64,000 nt of DNA from Eublepharis macularius (lineage: Eukaryota; Chordata; Lepidosauria; Squamata; Eublepharidae), in assembly GCF_028583425.1 (NCBI RefSeq), contig NC_072801.1:17504001-17568000 (forward strand), written 5' to 3'. The notes under the pieces were generated by a model. That model saw only the letters and a list, made by a program, of their open reading frames with translations. It made no database searches and was not told where the DNA came from. Position 1 is the first letter of the stretch, and each line of letters starts with the position of its first letter. Below are positions 44,027-56,060 of this stretch, piece after piece. Made by a program: the position numbers and the translations under genes.

Positions 44027-45209
44027 TCAGACTCAGCATTCCAAACAATCTAGGAATAATAGCACTGGTCTCCCTTACAGAGCTGTGGTAAGGACAACGG
44101 AGATAAATATCATGGTTTGAAAAGAAAAGTGCTACATTGTTAGTGCTAACATGAAATGTTTTTATTGTACAGAGAAGACAGCAACTTGGTGGAGGAAAAT
44201 AAGACTTAAAAACTGACACAGTTTGGGAGAGGAGTGGAAAATGCTGATATGACCAGTACAAAAATATTTAAACACTGACAGTCCCTTCACTCTCTCTAGG
44301 CTTATAATCAAATCATCTGAGGCAAAGAAGAGGGAGTTTCTGATCATATTTTCCTCATTTCTGTCTTCAGAAATAGATATTCCCTTATTGGCTAGGGACC
44401 TCAATCTTTGCTAATAGATTTCAAGAGCCACCTGTGACCATAACAGACCGACCACATATCAGGAGTGCTCCACTTTGAGAGAGAGACAGAGGATGGCAGT
44501 TGCTTGTTACCAAGGAAACCAGATCACTGCAGTAAAGACCTAAAACTTCAAGCGGTTACGTGTTCTACTTCGGAAAAAATTCTCATTTTAACCTGTTCCT
44601 AGGCTGCTGAAACATTAAGGACATCATAGCAATGACAAGAATGGTCCCCCACCCAAACTAAAATCCCAAGTTAACAGTCACTGCTGTTAGTAAAAAAAAA
44701 AGAGAGAGAACGAGAGAGAGAGAGCGCAAACGTTAATTGTTATACTAGTTCTATGGCAATAGCTCATTATCTAGTCCTGGGGAATGAAAATAAAAGCACT
44801 TTGTTGGTATGTGGAAGGAGCATACAGCCCTAGAGAGTTTTGATGGAACAGGCACATAACAGTAGCTACTTATTGATTTTTTTTAAAAAAAACCTGAAAA
44901 CATATCTCCCCCCCCCATGTTTAAAATAAGAACTGTCATGTTTGCAAATTAAAAGCCCTAGTTTTTTGGGGGGAGGGTTTGCAGGTGGGGCAAAACAGAG
45001 TTCCAGCCAAGGCAACAACCTCAGCCTGGTGGTGGGGCATTTGTTCTCCATCTTCAACCTTTACCTGCCCAATTTAGCGGAAACAACCAAGCCAGGGAAA
45101 TATTATGACAAGTGTTACTGATGAGCGAAGGCCAGTGATCCCTTGAGAAGGGAATCTGCCGTCATAACTACCTTCTTTGGTTATTGAAAGAGAAAGCGAG
45201 AGGCAAGCA
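44027..45209. other. Unassigned, with (GA)n stretch
   Basis: AG-rich microsatellite at about 44700-44725; T and A runs near 44876-44891. No transposon recognised. Confidence 0.35.
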
Positions 45210-45455
45210 AGCAAGCAAGTGCGGAACTCTCATCTGGAGAATCGGGTTTGATTCCCCCCTCCTCCACTTGAAGCCAGCTGGGTGACCTTGGGTCAGTCAC
45301 AGCTTCTCAGAGCTCTCTCAGCCCCACCCACCTCACAGGGTGATTGTTGTTGTGGGAATAATAGTAACATACTTTGTAATCCGCTCTGAGTGGGTGTTAA
45401 GTCATCCCGAAGGGCGGTATATAAATCAAATGTTATTTATTATCATTATCATTAA
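45210..45455 (+). mobile_element. tRNA-derived L2-tailed SINE (MIR-like)
   Basis: CTCATCTGGAGAATCGGGTT, CTTGAAGCCAGCTGGGTGAC, GTCAGTCACAGCTTCTC, CCGCTCTGAGTGGGTGTTAA and the tail GGGCGGTATATAAATC followed by (TTAT)n-like sequence. Confidence 0.9.
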
Positions 45456-46385
45456 GCATGTCTCTTTAATGACCTGGCATGTTTGCCTAGTACCTACACA
45501 AACGTACCAGCCAAGAAGGGCCACTTGTGAGCAGCTGGTGTGCTCTTGCGGGCTCTTGCCTTTTTCACTTTTGAAACAACTGAGGGGAGGGGAGCATGAG
45601 GAGCTCCACTGGACGCAGGGTGGTGTTGGTTGCGTGCTCTGAAAGCTTAAGAGTTAAAAAGTGGAAGACCCATCCGTTACTTTCTGTATTCTGGAAAACG
45701 AGTTTAAAATGATAGCAATGTAAAAAAAAAAATCAAACTACAACAATGGGAATAAATTTTCACAAGGAAGATTTTGGCAGAAGAGGGAGACTCGAGTGGA
45801 ACACACTTTGAAGCAGGCCCCAACCTATAGAGTTTTTGGCAGCTGGGTCCTTATTTGCTTTCCTGCCCAGTGTTCAGAATGCAATCAGAGTATGAAAATG
45901 GCTGCGGTGGGAGGAGTTGCTAGGGAGAGGAACCCCCCTCCCGTCCTCCTCCTCACTTTTAAGCTGAAGTGAAGGATGAGAGACTGCAGCCTTGCCTGGG
46001 AAGGGAAGGAGGCGGGCACCATCACACATGCACTCTCTGACCACAATTCCACGCAGTATCACACTTTGTGGTAAGCAGCTTCCCAGTTTGTTAATTAGGG
46101 ACATATCCTTCAATCCTAATGAATATATTTTAGGTAACATTTAAATTGCCTCCCCCCCAAAAAAACAGTTTAAAGAACCTCACATTGTGTTAGGGGGCTG
46201 AATATACCCATAACACATCTCCTAGATTTCTATCAATGACTAGGTTGAAAGAGAAGCAAGCATTACATCCACCAGGGGGACAGGTTTTCTGTCCGAACTC
46301 TGCTGTCCCATTACCAGGAGTCCTGCTTCGGCCTTCTCTGGGAACACCCCCACCCCCCAGTTTGGGAAGAAGTGAACTGGGACTC
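45456..46385. other. Unassigned intron sequence
   Basis: No repeat recognised. Confidence 0.35.
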
Positions 46386-46862
46386 CCTTAGAAAAAAGCA
46401 AGAGTCCAGTAGCACCTATAAGACTAACAAAATTTTTGGTAGGGTATGAGCTTTCATGAGCCATAGCTCACTTCTTCAGATACAGCTAGAATGTAAGACC
46501 ATCTGTCCTTATATCTTGGAGAGTGGAGTGATTGCAGAAGCCGAACGATAATAGCCGGGGAATGGCAACGGCAGGTGTGATGGGATAGGGTGGGGTATGC
46601 AGAGGGGTGGTGGATGTGGAGAAATCAGCATTGGTAATGAGACAGAAAGCCAATGTCTGTGTTCAGTCCATGTGGTTGCATCGTCTTGAGCTTCATGATC
46701 AACTGCAATTCAGCAGTCTCTGTCTCTTTCTAATCTCCCTTTGAAATTCCTCTGCAGAATAACTGCTACTTTTAGGTCAGCAACTGAATGTCCTGGAAGG
46801 CTAAAATGTCCGCCCACTGATTTTTGAATGTTTTAGTTTCTGATGTTGAACTGATGTCTTAT
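46386..46862 (-). mobile_element. PLE-like 3' region with hammerhead-like core
   Basis: The minus strand ends CTGAAGA-A-GTGAGC-tatg-GCTCAT-GAAA (complement of 46452-46479), then TTTTGTTAGTCTTATAGGTG and CTACTGGACTCTTGC. Upstream is decayed PLE-like coding sequence to about 46862. The stem II sequence differs from other families but still pairs. Confidence 0.65.
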
Positions 46863-46869
46863 GATGGGA

Positions 46870-47080
46870 CTAGAGCTGCCAGGTCCCTTGACTCCCTTGG
46901 CAGGAGATTGGGAGCCCGGCACCTACCTCGCTGCGCCCCTGGGTCCTGGTTTTGTGTGGGCACACCTGGCTTGCGAGATGACATTACTTCCAGGAAGTGA
47001 CATCATCATGCAGGTCAAAGCAGCTCAATTCTGCTGTCTATGCAACTCTCAGTGCTCAAGCTCTGGAGCTGGCAACCTGG
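46870..47080. mobile_element. Probable hAT of the TAGGGTTGCC group, weak ends
   Basis: TAGAGCTGCCAGGTCCC at the left and GAGCTGGCAACCTGG at the right resemble the 32543 element. No target duplication found. Confidence 0.5.
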
Positions 47081-48194
47081 TAGTAAATAGCCCTGAGCTT
47101 CACATTTTGAATCCTGTGGATAAAAACATTTATAACTGCCAATAGCATTACAAATATATTTGTAAACAGCAATGGGCCTTTGATTTCTCAAATCTGCACC
47201 AACAAATTGTAAATTCATCACTGTCAATGTGGCAGGACTTTTGTTCTCTTTTATTAGCTAATATGTGGGATCCTCAAACTCTTATTGCTTAAAAGAGAAC
47301 TTGTAAACCATGATAAGGTCCTAAATTCCAATGACTCTATGTAAAGCATCCAGATGGGAGTTCTGCAGGCACAAAAAACGATTCCAGCACAAGAGTTTTC
47401 TCAGAAAAGGTAGCTTTGCATACAAAGGAGCTCAGCTGAATTTGCTCTGTGGGAATAGATTTCATAAATACCCATGATTTATCTATTTGGGGAGGATTGT
47501 TGAACAATCCACAGCAATTAACTCCAGTGAGCAACATCTTATTGCTTTTATTTAGATGCTAATCTTGCTTAAGAGCCACGGGGTTTGAAATCTAAGCAGA
47601 TTCCAGCTTTATGGAGAGATTTAATATCAAGTTGGGATTTTATAGTACCTCTTATCTTACAAAACAGAGAAATATGACATGCTTGTTCTATGCACCACCA
47701 AAGAAATCTCAAACAACTCACACAGATGCCTTCATGGTGGTGCGTCAGTTCTGGAATCAATTATCAGGGCTACGGGCAGATCCAGGGGGTGGGCAATATT
47801 TTTTATAAAATACATGCAACATACCTCTTCCAAATCATATTTAGTTTAGACTGCAGAACACTACTGCAGCAGGGCTTTAAAATCACTCAATACATTTGAA
47901 AATCTCGATGGAGTAATTTCCAAATGCATTTGTTATATTCTCCACTATGTGATTTGCTACTAATGAAAACTGTCAGGTTGACGTAGGCTAACATTGCAGA
48001 GGAAGGCAGAAGAAGCAAGTGTACCAGGCAGCACCTTTCCGAAACGTTTTTTGGGCTACAATCTTACGGATTCTTACTTGGGAGTAAGCCCCATTGAAAC
48101 TGGTGGTCGTTCTTCCAAGTAAATACAGCAGTGAACAGTCTTACAGAAGTGGACACTCTTACATCCAGATAGTCACTGTAATTTGCCCCCCACC
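47081..48194. other. Repeat-poor intron, candidate conserved block
   Basis: No transposon recognised. AT-rich, non-repetitive sequence. Confidence 0.3.
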
Positions 48195-48290
48195 AAATTT
48201 TATTTACTTTATTTATAGTCCGCCTTTCTCACTGAGTCTTAAAGCAGATTATAAAGTGGCCAGATTTTAAAACACAGTCTCAAAGCAAGT
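48195..48290 (-). mobile_element. LINE/SINE 3' end fragment (L2-like)
   Basis: TTTATAGTCCGCCTTTCTCAC and GAGTCTTAAAGCAGATTA match 31552-31640. Confidence 0.45.
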
Positions 48291-48648
48291 CTATGGAGAT
48301 CTCAAAATTTATATTCATTTAACAAATTAGCATATGCAAATGATATGTAGTTTTCCAGCCTAGAGCCCTGAGGAGTTGCTGCCAACACTGAGCCAGATGG
48401 CATTACTCAGCGCACAAGGCAGCTTCGTCTGTATAAATCGAACCTGGGTTACGATTACACCAGCGGTGTACTCCCCACATAGCGCAGGCATGCGCGCGCA
48501 CACACATATATAAAAGAGCTTAAGGACAAGCCTGAAATGAATTTCACTACCCCCCCTTTATTTTAGAGCAAGTTGCTGGCTGCCATTCCTTTGTGCAAAG
48601 GAGCTGTGGGTACTCTGGCAAAATGCAGTTTGGCATTTGGCAAATCAT

Positions 48649-48932
48649 CAGGGCTTTTTTTCTGGGAAAAGAGGTGGTGGAACTCAGGACCGCACAATGA
48701 TGTCACTTTGGGTCAGCTGGAACAAGGGGGGAGTTTTTTAAAGTTTAAATTGCCCTCAGAGAAAATGGTCACATGGCCGGTGGCCCCGCCCCCTGATCTC
48801 CAGACAGAGGGGAGTTTAGATTGCCCTCGGCGCCGCTCCCTCTGTCTGGAGATCAGGGCCACCGGCCATGTGACCATTTTTAAGAGGTGCCGGAACTCTG
48901 TTCCACTGCGTTCCCGCTGAAAAACCCCCCTG
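48649..48932 (-). mobile_element. hAT foldback element, subfamily with insert (copy 6)
   Basis: Exact 8-bp duplication CAAATCAT (48641-48648 and 48933-48940). The right end is slightly decayed (AAAACCCCCCTG). Carries the ATGATGTCACTTTGGGTCAG insert. Confidence 0.93.
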
Positions 48933-49499
48933 CAAATCATTAACTTACAGTTAGATGCATTACTGCTGTTGTGGAGACTCAAACCTTTTCACCATTACAA
49001 ATTTTAACAACTGCACTGCTAATCTCTAGCCCTTTCAGAGCATTCGGAATTTGGAAGCTTATTGTTAGCCAGACATGCCCCCAACGGAGGACTCTTGGCT
49101 CTGCACTCTGCTAAATATGATAAGCTTCGGTAAACAAGCCTACCTTGTTATCCACTGCCCCAGGAACTCTTAGCTGGAGCGCCAAACCTTACTGGGGTTT
49201 TGGGAGGAGGAGAGACCAATGCCAGTGTTGCTTGTTCTGCAACTTCTCTGCCAAGCTGAGGCAGAACTAATGTGATTGTGGCTCAAGAAACATCAGCAAG
49301 TTGATCAAATGTGCTTGGAATTTCAAGTAGTAGAGTTTGTAACAAGCACGGTCTTGGCAGAATCAAAGGGCTCCTGGGCCAGAAGTTCACAGTACAGGAA
49401 AGTACCCATCAGAATGTCCAAGTAGTTTCTGCCGGGGCCACAATGAAGGCAAATCCAATGTTGCTCAAACAAGGGAGTACCAGAAGAGTAAAACAGGGT

Positions 49500-49870
49500 T
49501 GCACTTACCAGAACTGTTGCTCATCGGGTGGACTTCTGTGCAGGCACACAATGGGACTGTGCACATGCAGTCCAGCCACAGAGAAGATTTCCAGAGCTTT
49601 CTAGATGACTAGGAGTGCCCCTCCTCCCTTTGGCGGTTTCCTGCCAAAAAAATCACATGACCAGGAGGAGGCGTGCTATTTCCTCAGTTCTCTCCATGCC
49701 ACCACCAGAGCCCCCCCGCCCCAGAACTAAGGTTCCAGAGAGTTCATAGCAGGGCAGGAGGGAAGGATGTGTGCCTGCACAGAAGACCGCTTGATAATCA
49801 ACAGTTTCAGATAGGTGCAATCCTGTTTTTCATCTTCGTGGCTTCTGGGCAGTCCCACACTGGGAGAGTA
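49500..49870 (-). repeat. Dispersed repeat, inverted partner of 53560-53870
   Basis: CACAGAGAAGATTTCCAGAGC, AATCACATGACCAGGAGGAGG and TATTTCCTCAGTTCTCTCCA occur as the reverse complement at 53714-53868. Class unknown. The left side (GGGTTGCACTTACCAGAACTG) looks like an element end. Confidence 0.6.
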
Positions 49871-51439
49871 GCAAGCTCACTTACTGAAGGAATTGGGTGA
49901 AAAGCTCTCAAAGTAAGAGACTATGGAGGAACACCTTCCCAACAGCTGCGGAGTATCTTACTGACATTCACTCAGAGGTGTTTCTAAAGAAGCCGGGAGC
50001 TCTCCAAAAGTGTCCCTGCCAAAGTACAAGCAGGAATGCGACAAGGAAAAAACAGCACTCTGGTACAGAGTGCCGTGCTAGGTAAAGGGCATTGAACAGT
50101 CATGCACTCAAGGGAGAGTGTGATACACTCTACCAACCCACAAAGGAAGGGTTGTGTGAGGATACTGCCAGGTCTCTCTTGGACCCTGAATTACAACTGA
50201 TAGATTTGTGAGACATGAAAGCTGAAATTCAATCCTTTGTAAGGAATCCCAGCCAGAGCACTGGACACATTAACATTGAAACTCTATGAATGGGGGAACA
50301 TAGGTTAGAATCCACAATATCCTTATTCCACAGGTAGAAACGCTGTACACTAAAATGAAGCACCAGGGAGGTAAAAAAAAAATTAACAAGGGGTTACGCC
50401 CCTACTTGGAATGTCTTTGGAGATCCAATAAGGAAGAGGAAAGTTGAGTGTTTGAGTCCCCAGCACAAGAAACAGGGTCCAAGTCCTGCTATAGCCTCAG
50501 TACTGACTCTTATACACTTACAGGTGCAAGATATGGTAGTCAAGGAGCAGCAGTTGCTACTAAAACAAAATGAGACTGCTGCTATAGTGCAGGGGAAAAG
50601 AGCCAGCCAAAATTGCTGAAGTCATCAGCAAGAGTGAAAACACAGTAGATCCACACCAGAATAATGAAACCACTGAAGCAGGTATGATGGGGCCAAAGAA
50701 AGGACAGACGGTATGTATCATAAATGAACCTTGATCTGCTAGTAGAGAAATCTGCGCAGCAAAAACAGCCAGGGGATAAAACATAGAAACAGATTACCTT
50801 GCCAGTGGATTAGCAAGGGTATTCCTAGCATGGACTAGGGCAGTCTAAAGCACTGGCCCAGGTTAAAGGAACAGACCTGTCACATACACTACAGTTATAG
50901 ACTGAAACTCACATAAATCTGAAGAAGTAAGCTGAACTCACAAAAACTTGTATCAAATATATGGTAGGCCTCAGAGAACCACTGGGCTTTTTATCTTATA
51001 CAAAGAGGCAATCTGCTATTCGAGATGTTCAATGGCCTCAATTTATAACACTTTGGCCAATACCCATTATTCCCCAGGGTGGGGTTAAAACATGTCCATG
51101 CTTCCTTCAAAGGGAATGCTAAAAGGATCTTAAGGACTTGTTGATAAGCAGCTTAAAGGAAAAATACAGGAGGGGAATTCTGCTTCCCACATAGGCCAAC
51201 AGCTTACAGCATTAGCAGTCTACAGTGACTGAACTACACATGAAGTGCTAGTTAATCTGCAGGTCATGAACAATAACCACTGGAATGAAGCATAAATTTG
51301 CTAAAGGACTAAAACTGGGGCCCCCTGACAAAAGCTAATTTAATGAAAGTTTGTGTGTCAAGGACTTCTTGCCCTGAGGCACCCTTTCTGATTAGAAACA
51401 TAAGATCTTCTTTAAAAAGATGAGTGGGGAGTTTATCTA
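49871..51439. other. Unassigned intron sequence
   Basis: No repeat recognised apart from an A run near 50373. Confidence 0.35.
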
Positions 51440-51645
51440 AACCCCACCCTTCAGCCCCAATGGGGATTCAAAGTGGCTACAAATTCTTATACTTTTTTCC
51501 ATTTCATCCATACAACAATCCTGCAAAACAGGTGGAGCCGAGAGAATGCGATGGGCCCAAGGTCACAGGCAAGCCCTTCCAGTAGAATGGCATTTCAAGC
51601 TGGATCTTCCAGATCCCAGCCCAACGTTCCAACCACTATACCAAA
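51440..51645 (-). mobile_element. MIR-like SINE, old copy
   Basis: ACAACAATCCTGCAAAACAGG, GGCCCAAGGTCACAGGCAAG and CAACCACTATACCAAATGG on the reverse SINE strand. Confidence 0.65.
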
Positions 51646-51848
51646 TGGTGCGATACAGGAACGACCCCAGAGATAGGATGAACACAGATGCCATAGGAAC
51701 TCTCTCCTAGCAGTAGAAATTGTAATGCTATACAGTCTGTTTCATGTTACTCCCGGGATTCTAGAACTGGAGCAGCTCCAGTCCAGGTTTTACTCATGTG
51801 TATGTCAACTGGCTGAAGGGCTGCTAGGAAAGGCCTGTGCTAGGATCC

Positions 51849-51883
51849 TTCTTCTTCTTCTTCTTCTTCTTCTTCTTCTTCTT
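51849..51883 (+). repeat. (TTC)n microsatellite
   Basis: About eleven uninterrupted TTC units. Confidence 0.95.
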
Positions 51884-52199
51884 GCTTCTCCAGAATAAAG
51901 TTAGTCTCTGCACATTCCCAAATGACTGCTGAATCTTACAGCAATGAGACTGAGAACCTAGGGAGAGCCAGCACCATTCTCTTGTAGGAAAAAGGGAGTG
52001 TGGGCCTACATGGCAGCAACAGGAAAAAAAAACTGCCTTCAAAAAGCATTGGGCAGAAGCTGCTGAGGAGCCCTAATCATTACACTGAAGGTTCCAGGGT
52101 TTTATTTCACTGTGTTAGCTGTATTAACTCCTGACTCCAGGGACAGAACCTCAGAACTAAGGAGAGCCTGGGAGGAGGAGGGATTCCTTGAGTCAGGCC

Positions 52200-53140
52200 G
52201 GCACATTTCCAAAGGCCTTGGTGTTATGCACAAACTTGTGCCTTAGGTGTCCCTCTCACCAATCACAGTAAGACACACACACACCATGGAGTCCTGTAGA
52301 ATGAAGCATTGTTTAATTTAAACAATGGAGGAGCCCTTTTACACAGGAGTAGGTGGTCTCCTTGTGTCCAAAGCTCATCAAAGCTACAATAGAAGTGCAA
52401 AGCAATTTATACCTTCAGGTTAATTATAATAATATCACAATATTCTAATATTTGTTATCTTCTGGCTTGCAGTCTTTGACACAGGTGTCTAGGGTTAATT
52501 TGATTGGAAGAGCAAGTTTAGGTCAGCTAATTAATTGGGGGAATTCCAAGATTTGCAGCTCCTTATCTTGTCCTTGTGCTTGTTCCCCTTGGAAGGACAC
52601 CTGCCTCCTCCTGCCCACCTCCCTTTTGCTAATGTTACCTTCGACGGCACCGTGAAGTCTCATCTTGGCAGCCTTGTGGGGGGGCCTTCAGATAACTGAG
52701 GTCCGTGGACAGACAGGAATGTTCCCCCACTTCTGCACTCTCTCTCCTCTTTGCAGCCTTGAGAGAGAGAATGCCACAGGTGGCTGACCTAGCTTGCTAC
52801 ATTACTCAGTTTCTTCAAAAAACATTTGTGTGACATTTCTACAGGTGCCTCTCTAGAAGCAATATATTGTTTAGCCCTCAGTTCTTACAGAGTTTTAACA
52901 TGTTTTAACATACATTCTTCTTTGATCTTCTTATTTCAAGTGTCATATTATTGCAGGTTGCATCACAAATACTACAATGGCTCCTGAGCATAGAAAAGGT
53001 GCAAGGCATATAATACTGAAATGGTATATATAATACTGGTATATATAATACCGAAAGGCACAGAAATGGTATATAAAATCCCTTTCTTCAAATCCATATT
53101 CCTCATTGGGGAATAGCCTGTCAGCCTCAGATCCCAGGCG
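52200..53140. other. Unclassified, with microsatellites
   Basis: (CA)n near 52273 and TATATAATAC repeats at about 53008-53055. The rest may be an old dispersed repeat, but no family was recognised. Confidence 0.35.
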
Positions 53141-53155
53141 CTGTTAAGTTACATC

Positions 53156-53226
53156 AATCAATCAATCAAGTACCTTTAATGGCATACAAAGATCTAAGAC
53201 AGCAAACAAGTCACTATAAAATTACA
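53156..53226 (-). mobile_element. 71-bp severely 5'-truncated LINE 3' end with 15-bp target duplication
   Basis: The exact duplication CTGTTAAGTTACATC flanks it (53141-53155 and 53227-53241). The minus strand ends ATGCCATTAAAGGTACTTGA and then (TTGA)n, a LINE-type tail. Hallmark of target-primed reverse transcription. Confidence 0.85.
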
Positions 53227-53559
53227 CTGTTAAGTTACATCTTCAGGTGTCTCCCTTCAGAGCTGACACAGCCAAGGAGGGGAAGGGCCTTTATTCAGGC
53301 AGGCATGCAGGCCAAGCCTCTGGGAAAAAACCTTGGAACTGAGGGCTCTCAGGCCACATTTCCAGGCTTCCCCTTTGGAACTGAGGAGGAAAGTGCCTGT
53401 AATCAGGCTGGCACGAAGCCACAGCCTTGGAGAAGGAGCCATGGTAAGGAGGCTCTGACAGGGTTCCAGGGAGGGAGCAGGTGCCTTCAATCGGGCTGGT
53501 GTTTTCCAGGATCCTGAAGAAGCCTCTCTTGAGCCATGACGACAAAGGGAAAGACAGAA

Positions 53560-53870
53560 ACTTTTCTTCTTTAAAAGTAGTTGTATTCTTCACTAGGAGG
53601 AATACTGATGGTTAAAAATCTTTAAAAGAAAGAATTCTCCTCCTCAAGGATGAGGTAAGGGAAAAGCTGAGAACAGCAATGGAGATCCTCTCTCTGCAGT
53701 AGCAAAAAGAGAACTGAAGAAATAGCACCTGTCCTCCTGGTCATGTGATGTTTTTGGTGGGAAATCACCAAAGGGAATAAGGGCACTTCTAGTTTACTAG
53801 AAAGCTCTGGAAATCTTCTCTGTGGCTGGTCTGCATGCGCGCAGGCTCAATGTGTGTCTGCACAGAAGCC
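53560..53870 (+). repeat. Dispersed repeat, partner of 49500-49870
   Basis: GGAAATCTTCTCTGTGGCTGG and CCTCCTGGTCATGTGATG are shared in inverted orientation, at an estimated 85% identity by eye. Confidence 0.6.
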
Positions 53871-53881
53871 AATGAAGATGA

Positions 53882-54126
53882 GCCAGTTTGGTGTAGTGGT
53901 TAAGAGTGTGGGACTCTAATCTGGAGAGCCAGGTTTGATTCCCCACTCCTCCACTTGAAGCCAGCTGGGTGACCTTGGGCGAGTCACAGCTTCTAGGAGC
54001 TCTCTCAGCCCCACCCACCTCACAGGGTGTTAGTTCTGGGGATAATAATAATATACTTTGTAAACTTCTCTGAGTGGGCATTAAGTTGTCTTGAAGGGTG
54101 GTATATGAATGAATGTTGTTGTTGTT

Positions 54127-54176
<50 letters not shown>

Positions 54177-54177
54177 C
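53882..54177 (+). mobile_element. tRNA-derived L2-tailed SINE with (GTT)(AAC)n tail
   Basis: Complete copy: GCCAGTTTGGTGTAGTGGTT (A box), GGTTTGATTCCCCACTCC (B box), core, and the L2-like end AAGGGTGGTATATGAATG. The tail is four GTT units followed by about eighteen AAC units, which fold back on each other. Confidence 0.92.
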
Positions 54178-54585
54178 TATGTATGATGGACAGGACTGGT
54201 TCCAGCTCCACCTCCCCTCAGAAACAGCCAATGAGACCTGGTGGAATGCTGGACCAGTGACAGTTGGAGTCGGTTGGAAAGCAGTTACTGAGGGGAGAAG
54301 GTTTTGAGGCTGCTAGGGAGAGGCAGCAGAGAGATATAGCTGGCTGTTAAATCTGGTTCTGTTAGATAGTAATCTTCCATGTGTAATCCCAATAGATCTC
54401 TTCCTCTCAGGCTCACTCCTCACTCCTATGTTCTATTTTATAAACATTTATTCTTTCTTCATTCTGGCTGGCGTGAAATTGTTGGCTGAGGGGAAATAAA
54501 ATATACACACAAAACTTAAACACTCTGGTCATAACAAATGGGCCAGGTTTAATGAAATGGTGGCAGTGTATTATTAGGGAGAGCA
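54178..54585 (+). mobile_element. Possible LTR-type fossil fragment
   Basis: Contains an LTR-like end region and the phrase AAATGGTGGCAGTG after it, which may be a leader region. No coding part. Low confidence; family unknown. Confidence 0.22.
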
Positions 54586-54589
54586 AATA

Positions 54590-54835
54590 ACAACAACAAC
54601 AACAACAATTTATATACCACCCTTCAGGACAACTTAATGCCCAATCAGAGCAGTTTACAAAGTATGTCATTATTATCCCCACAACAATCTCCCTGTGAGG
54701 TGGATGGGGCTGAGAGAGCTCTGGAGAACTGTGACTGACCCAAGGTCACCCAGCTGGCTTCAAGTGGAGGAGTGGGGAATCAAACCTGGTTCTCCAGATT
54801 AGAGTCCCATCGCTCTCAACCACTACACCAAACTA
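54590..54835 (-). mobile_element. tRNA-derived L2-tailed SINE with (AAC)n tail
   Basis: Reverse-strand copy from CAACAATTTATATACCACCC to CCACTACACCAAACTAAG. Full length. Confidence 0.92.
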
Positions 54836-55529
54836 AGTTCCCTTTCCCCAGTAGCCCTGGGCTGTAGCTGAGTGATGGGAAGTAAATGGGACCGTGTATA
54901 GATTTGGGTCAGAGATCTTTGGGTCAGGGCTGGTGTGTTGTGACTGCCCTTAACTGCCTGGGAAGTCTCCAAACCTGTGAAGGGAGGTCTCTGCTGCGTG
55001 GCAGTGTGTAAGGGGGTCACACCGTGTTAGTCAATTGTACCAAAATAAAACAGAAGTCTAGTGTTCCAAACACTGTTCTAAACAAGGGAGCCCTTTCTTG
55101 GGCAACAAAGTTTTAGAATGCTCACATGTCACTATATTCATTTTTTTAAAAAAATGTTCATAAGTGTGTAGGAGTAAAAGTGAGCAAAGGTACTGCACCC
55201 ACCCATCCGCCCACCCACATACGTCAGTGGACTGCACGTTTTTCTGCTTGAGATCCCCTACAGAGACGCTGCTAGAGCAGACAGTTGGACCGACCGTCAG
55301 ACTTGTTATAAGACAGCTTTATCCATTCATAGTGCCTAAGGCATTCGTTCTCAGCATGAAATAAGAGACTCTGTGAGACTGAATTTTCTAGGTCGGTGCT
55401 TTATTTTGACGAATCTATCTAGTAGATTTTTTAAATCCTCAAAGTCTTGTACAATTATTGAAGATCAAATGCTTGCCTAAACTGAAAGATTTAAACTGCC
55501 TCCCAGAATGGACACAGTTTCTGGTCTTG

Positions 55530-56060
55530 GCAGATTTCTTGATGGCAGGGAGCTCTGTAACTACAGGGCCATCAGGGAAGACCTATTCATAGTTGAGGAC
55601 AATTGTATCTCAAATGCTGGTGGAACCCCATAAAAGAGGGTTTTTACTGAACTTGACCTCAGCAGATTGGGAAGTATACATGGCAGAAGATAGCTTGCAC
55701 CTGGGCTGTATTTGTCTCCAGCGGTAAAAACCAGCATTTTAAATTTTCCTTAGGGACTTACTGACAACCGATGGCACCTTTTCAGAACTGGGCTATAAGC
55801 TTCCAGCAACCTACAAAAGTGGCATCTGTCTGCAAAATTCATGATCAGTTGATGACCCCAAGCTGTTCCCGGAGCAGCCCCACAAACAATACATTATAGT
55901 AGTCTAAACCAGAGGTTTTGGGGAGCTGTGAGTTCTGTGTTCTGCCTATGTGAGGCTTATTGAAAGTGGGACACATTTGAAGGAAGACTTGGACAATCCC
56001 AGCTGGATGCTTATGAAAATTGGGAAAGGTTGCTACTTGAGGTAGGTGGCTATCCACCTC
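55530..56060 (-). mobile_element. L2-like LINE 3' region
   Basis: GATGGCAGGGAGCTCTGTAA, GATGACCCCAAGCTGTTCCC and TTATAGTAGTCTAAACCAG are reverse-strand L2-type 3' UTR phrases. Old. Confidence 0.5.

Noticed and set aside
53797-54307. Poly-Val / poly-Thr containing frames
   Set aside because: Produced by the (GTT)(AAC)n tail of a SINE.
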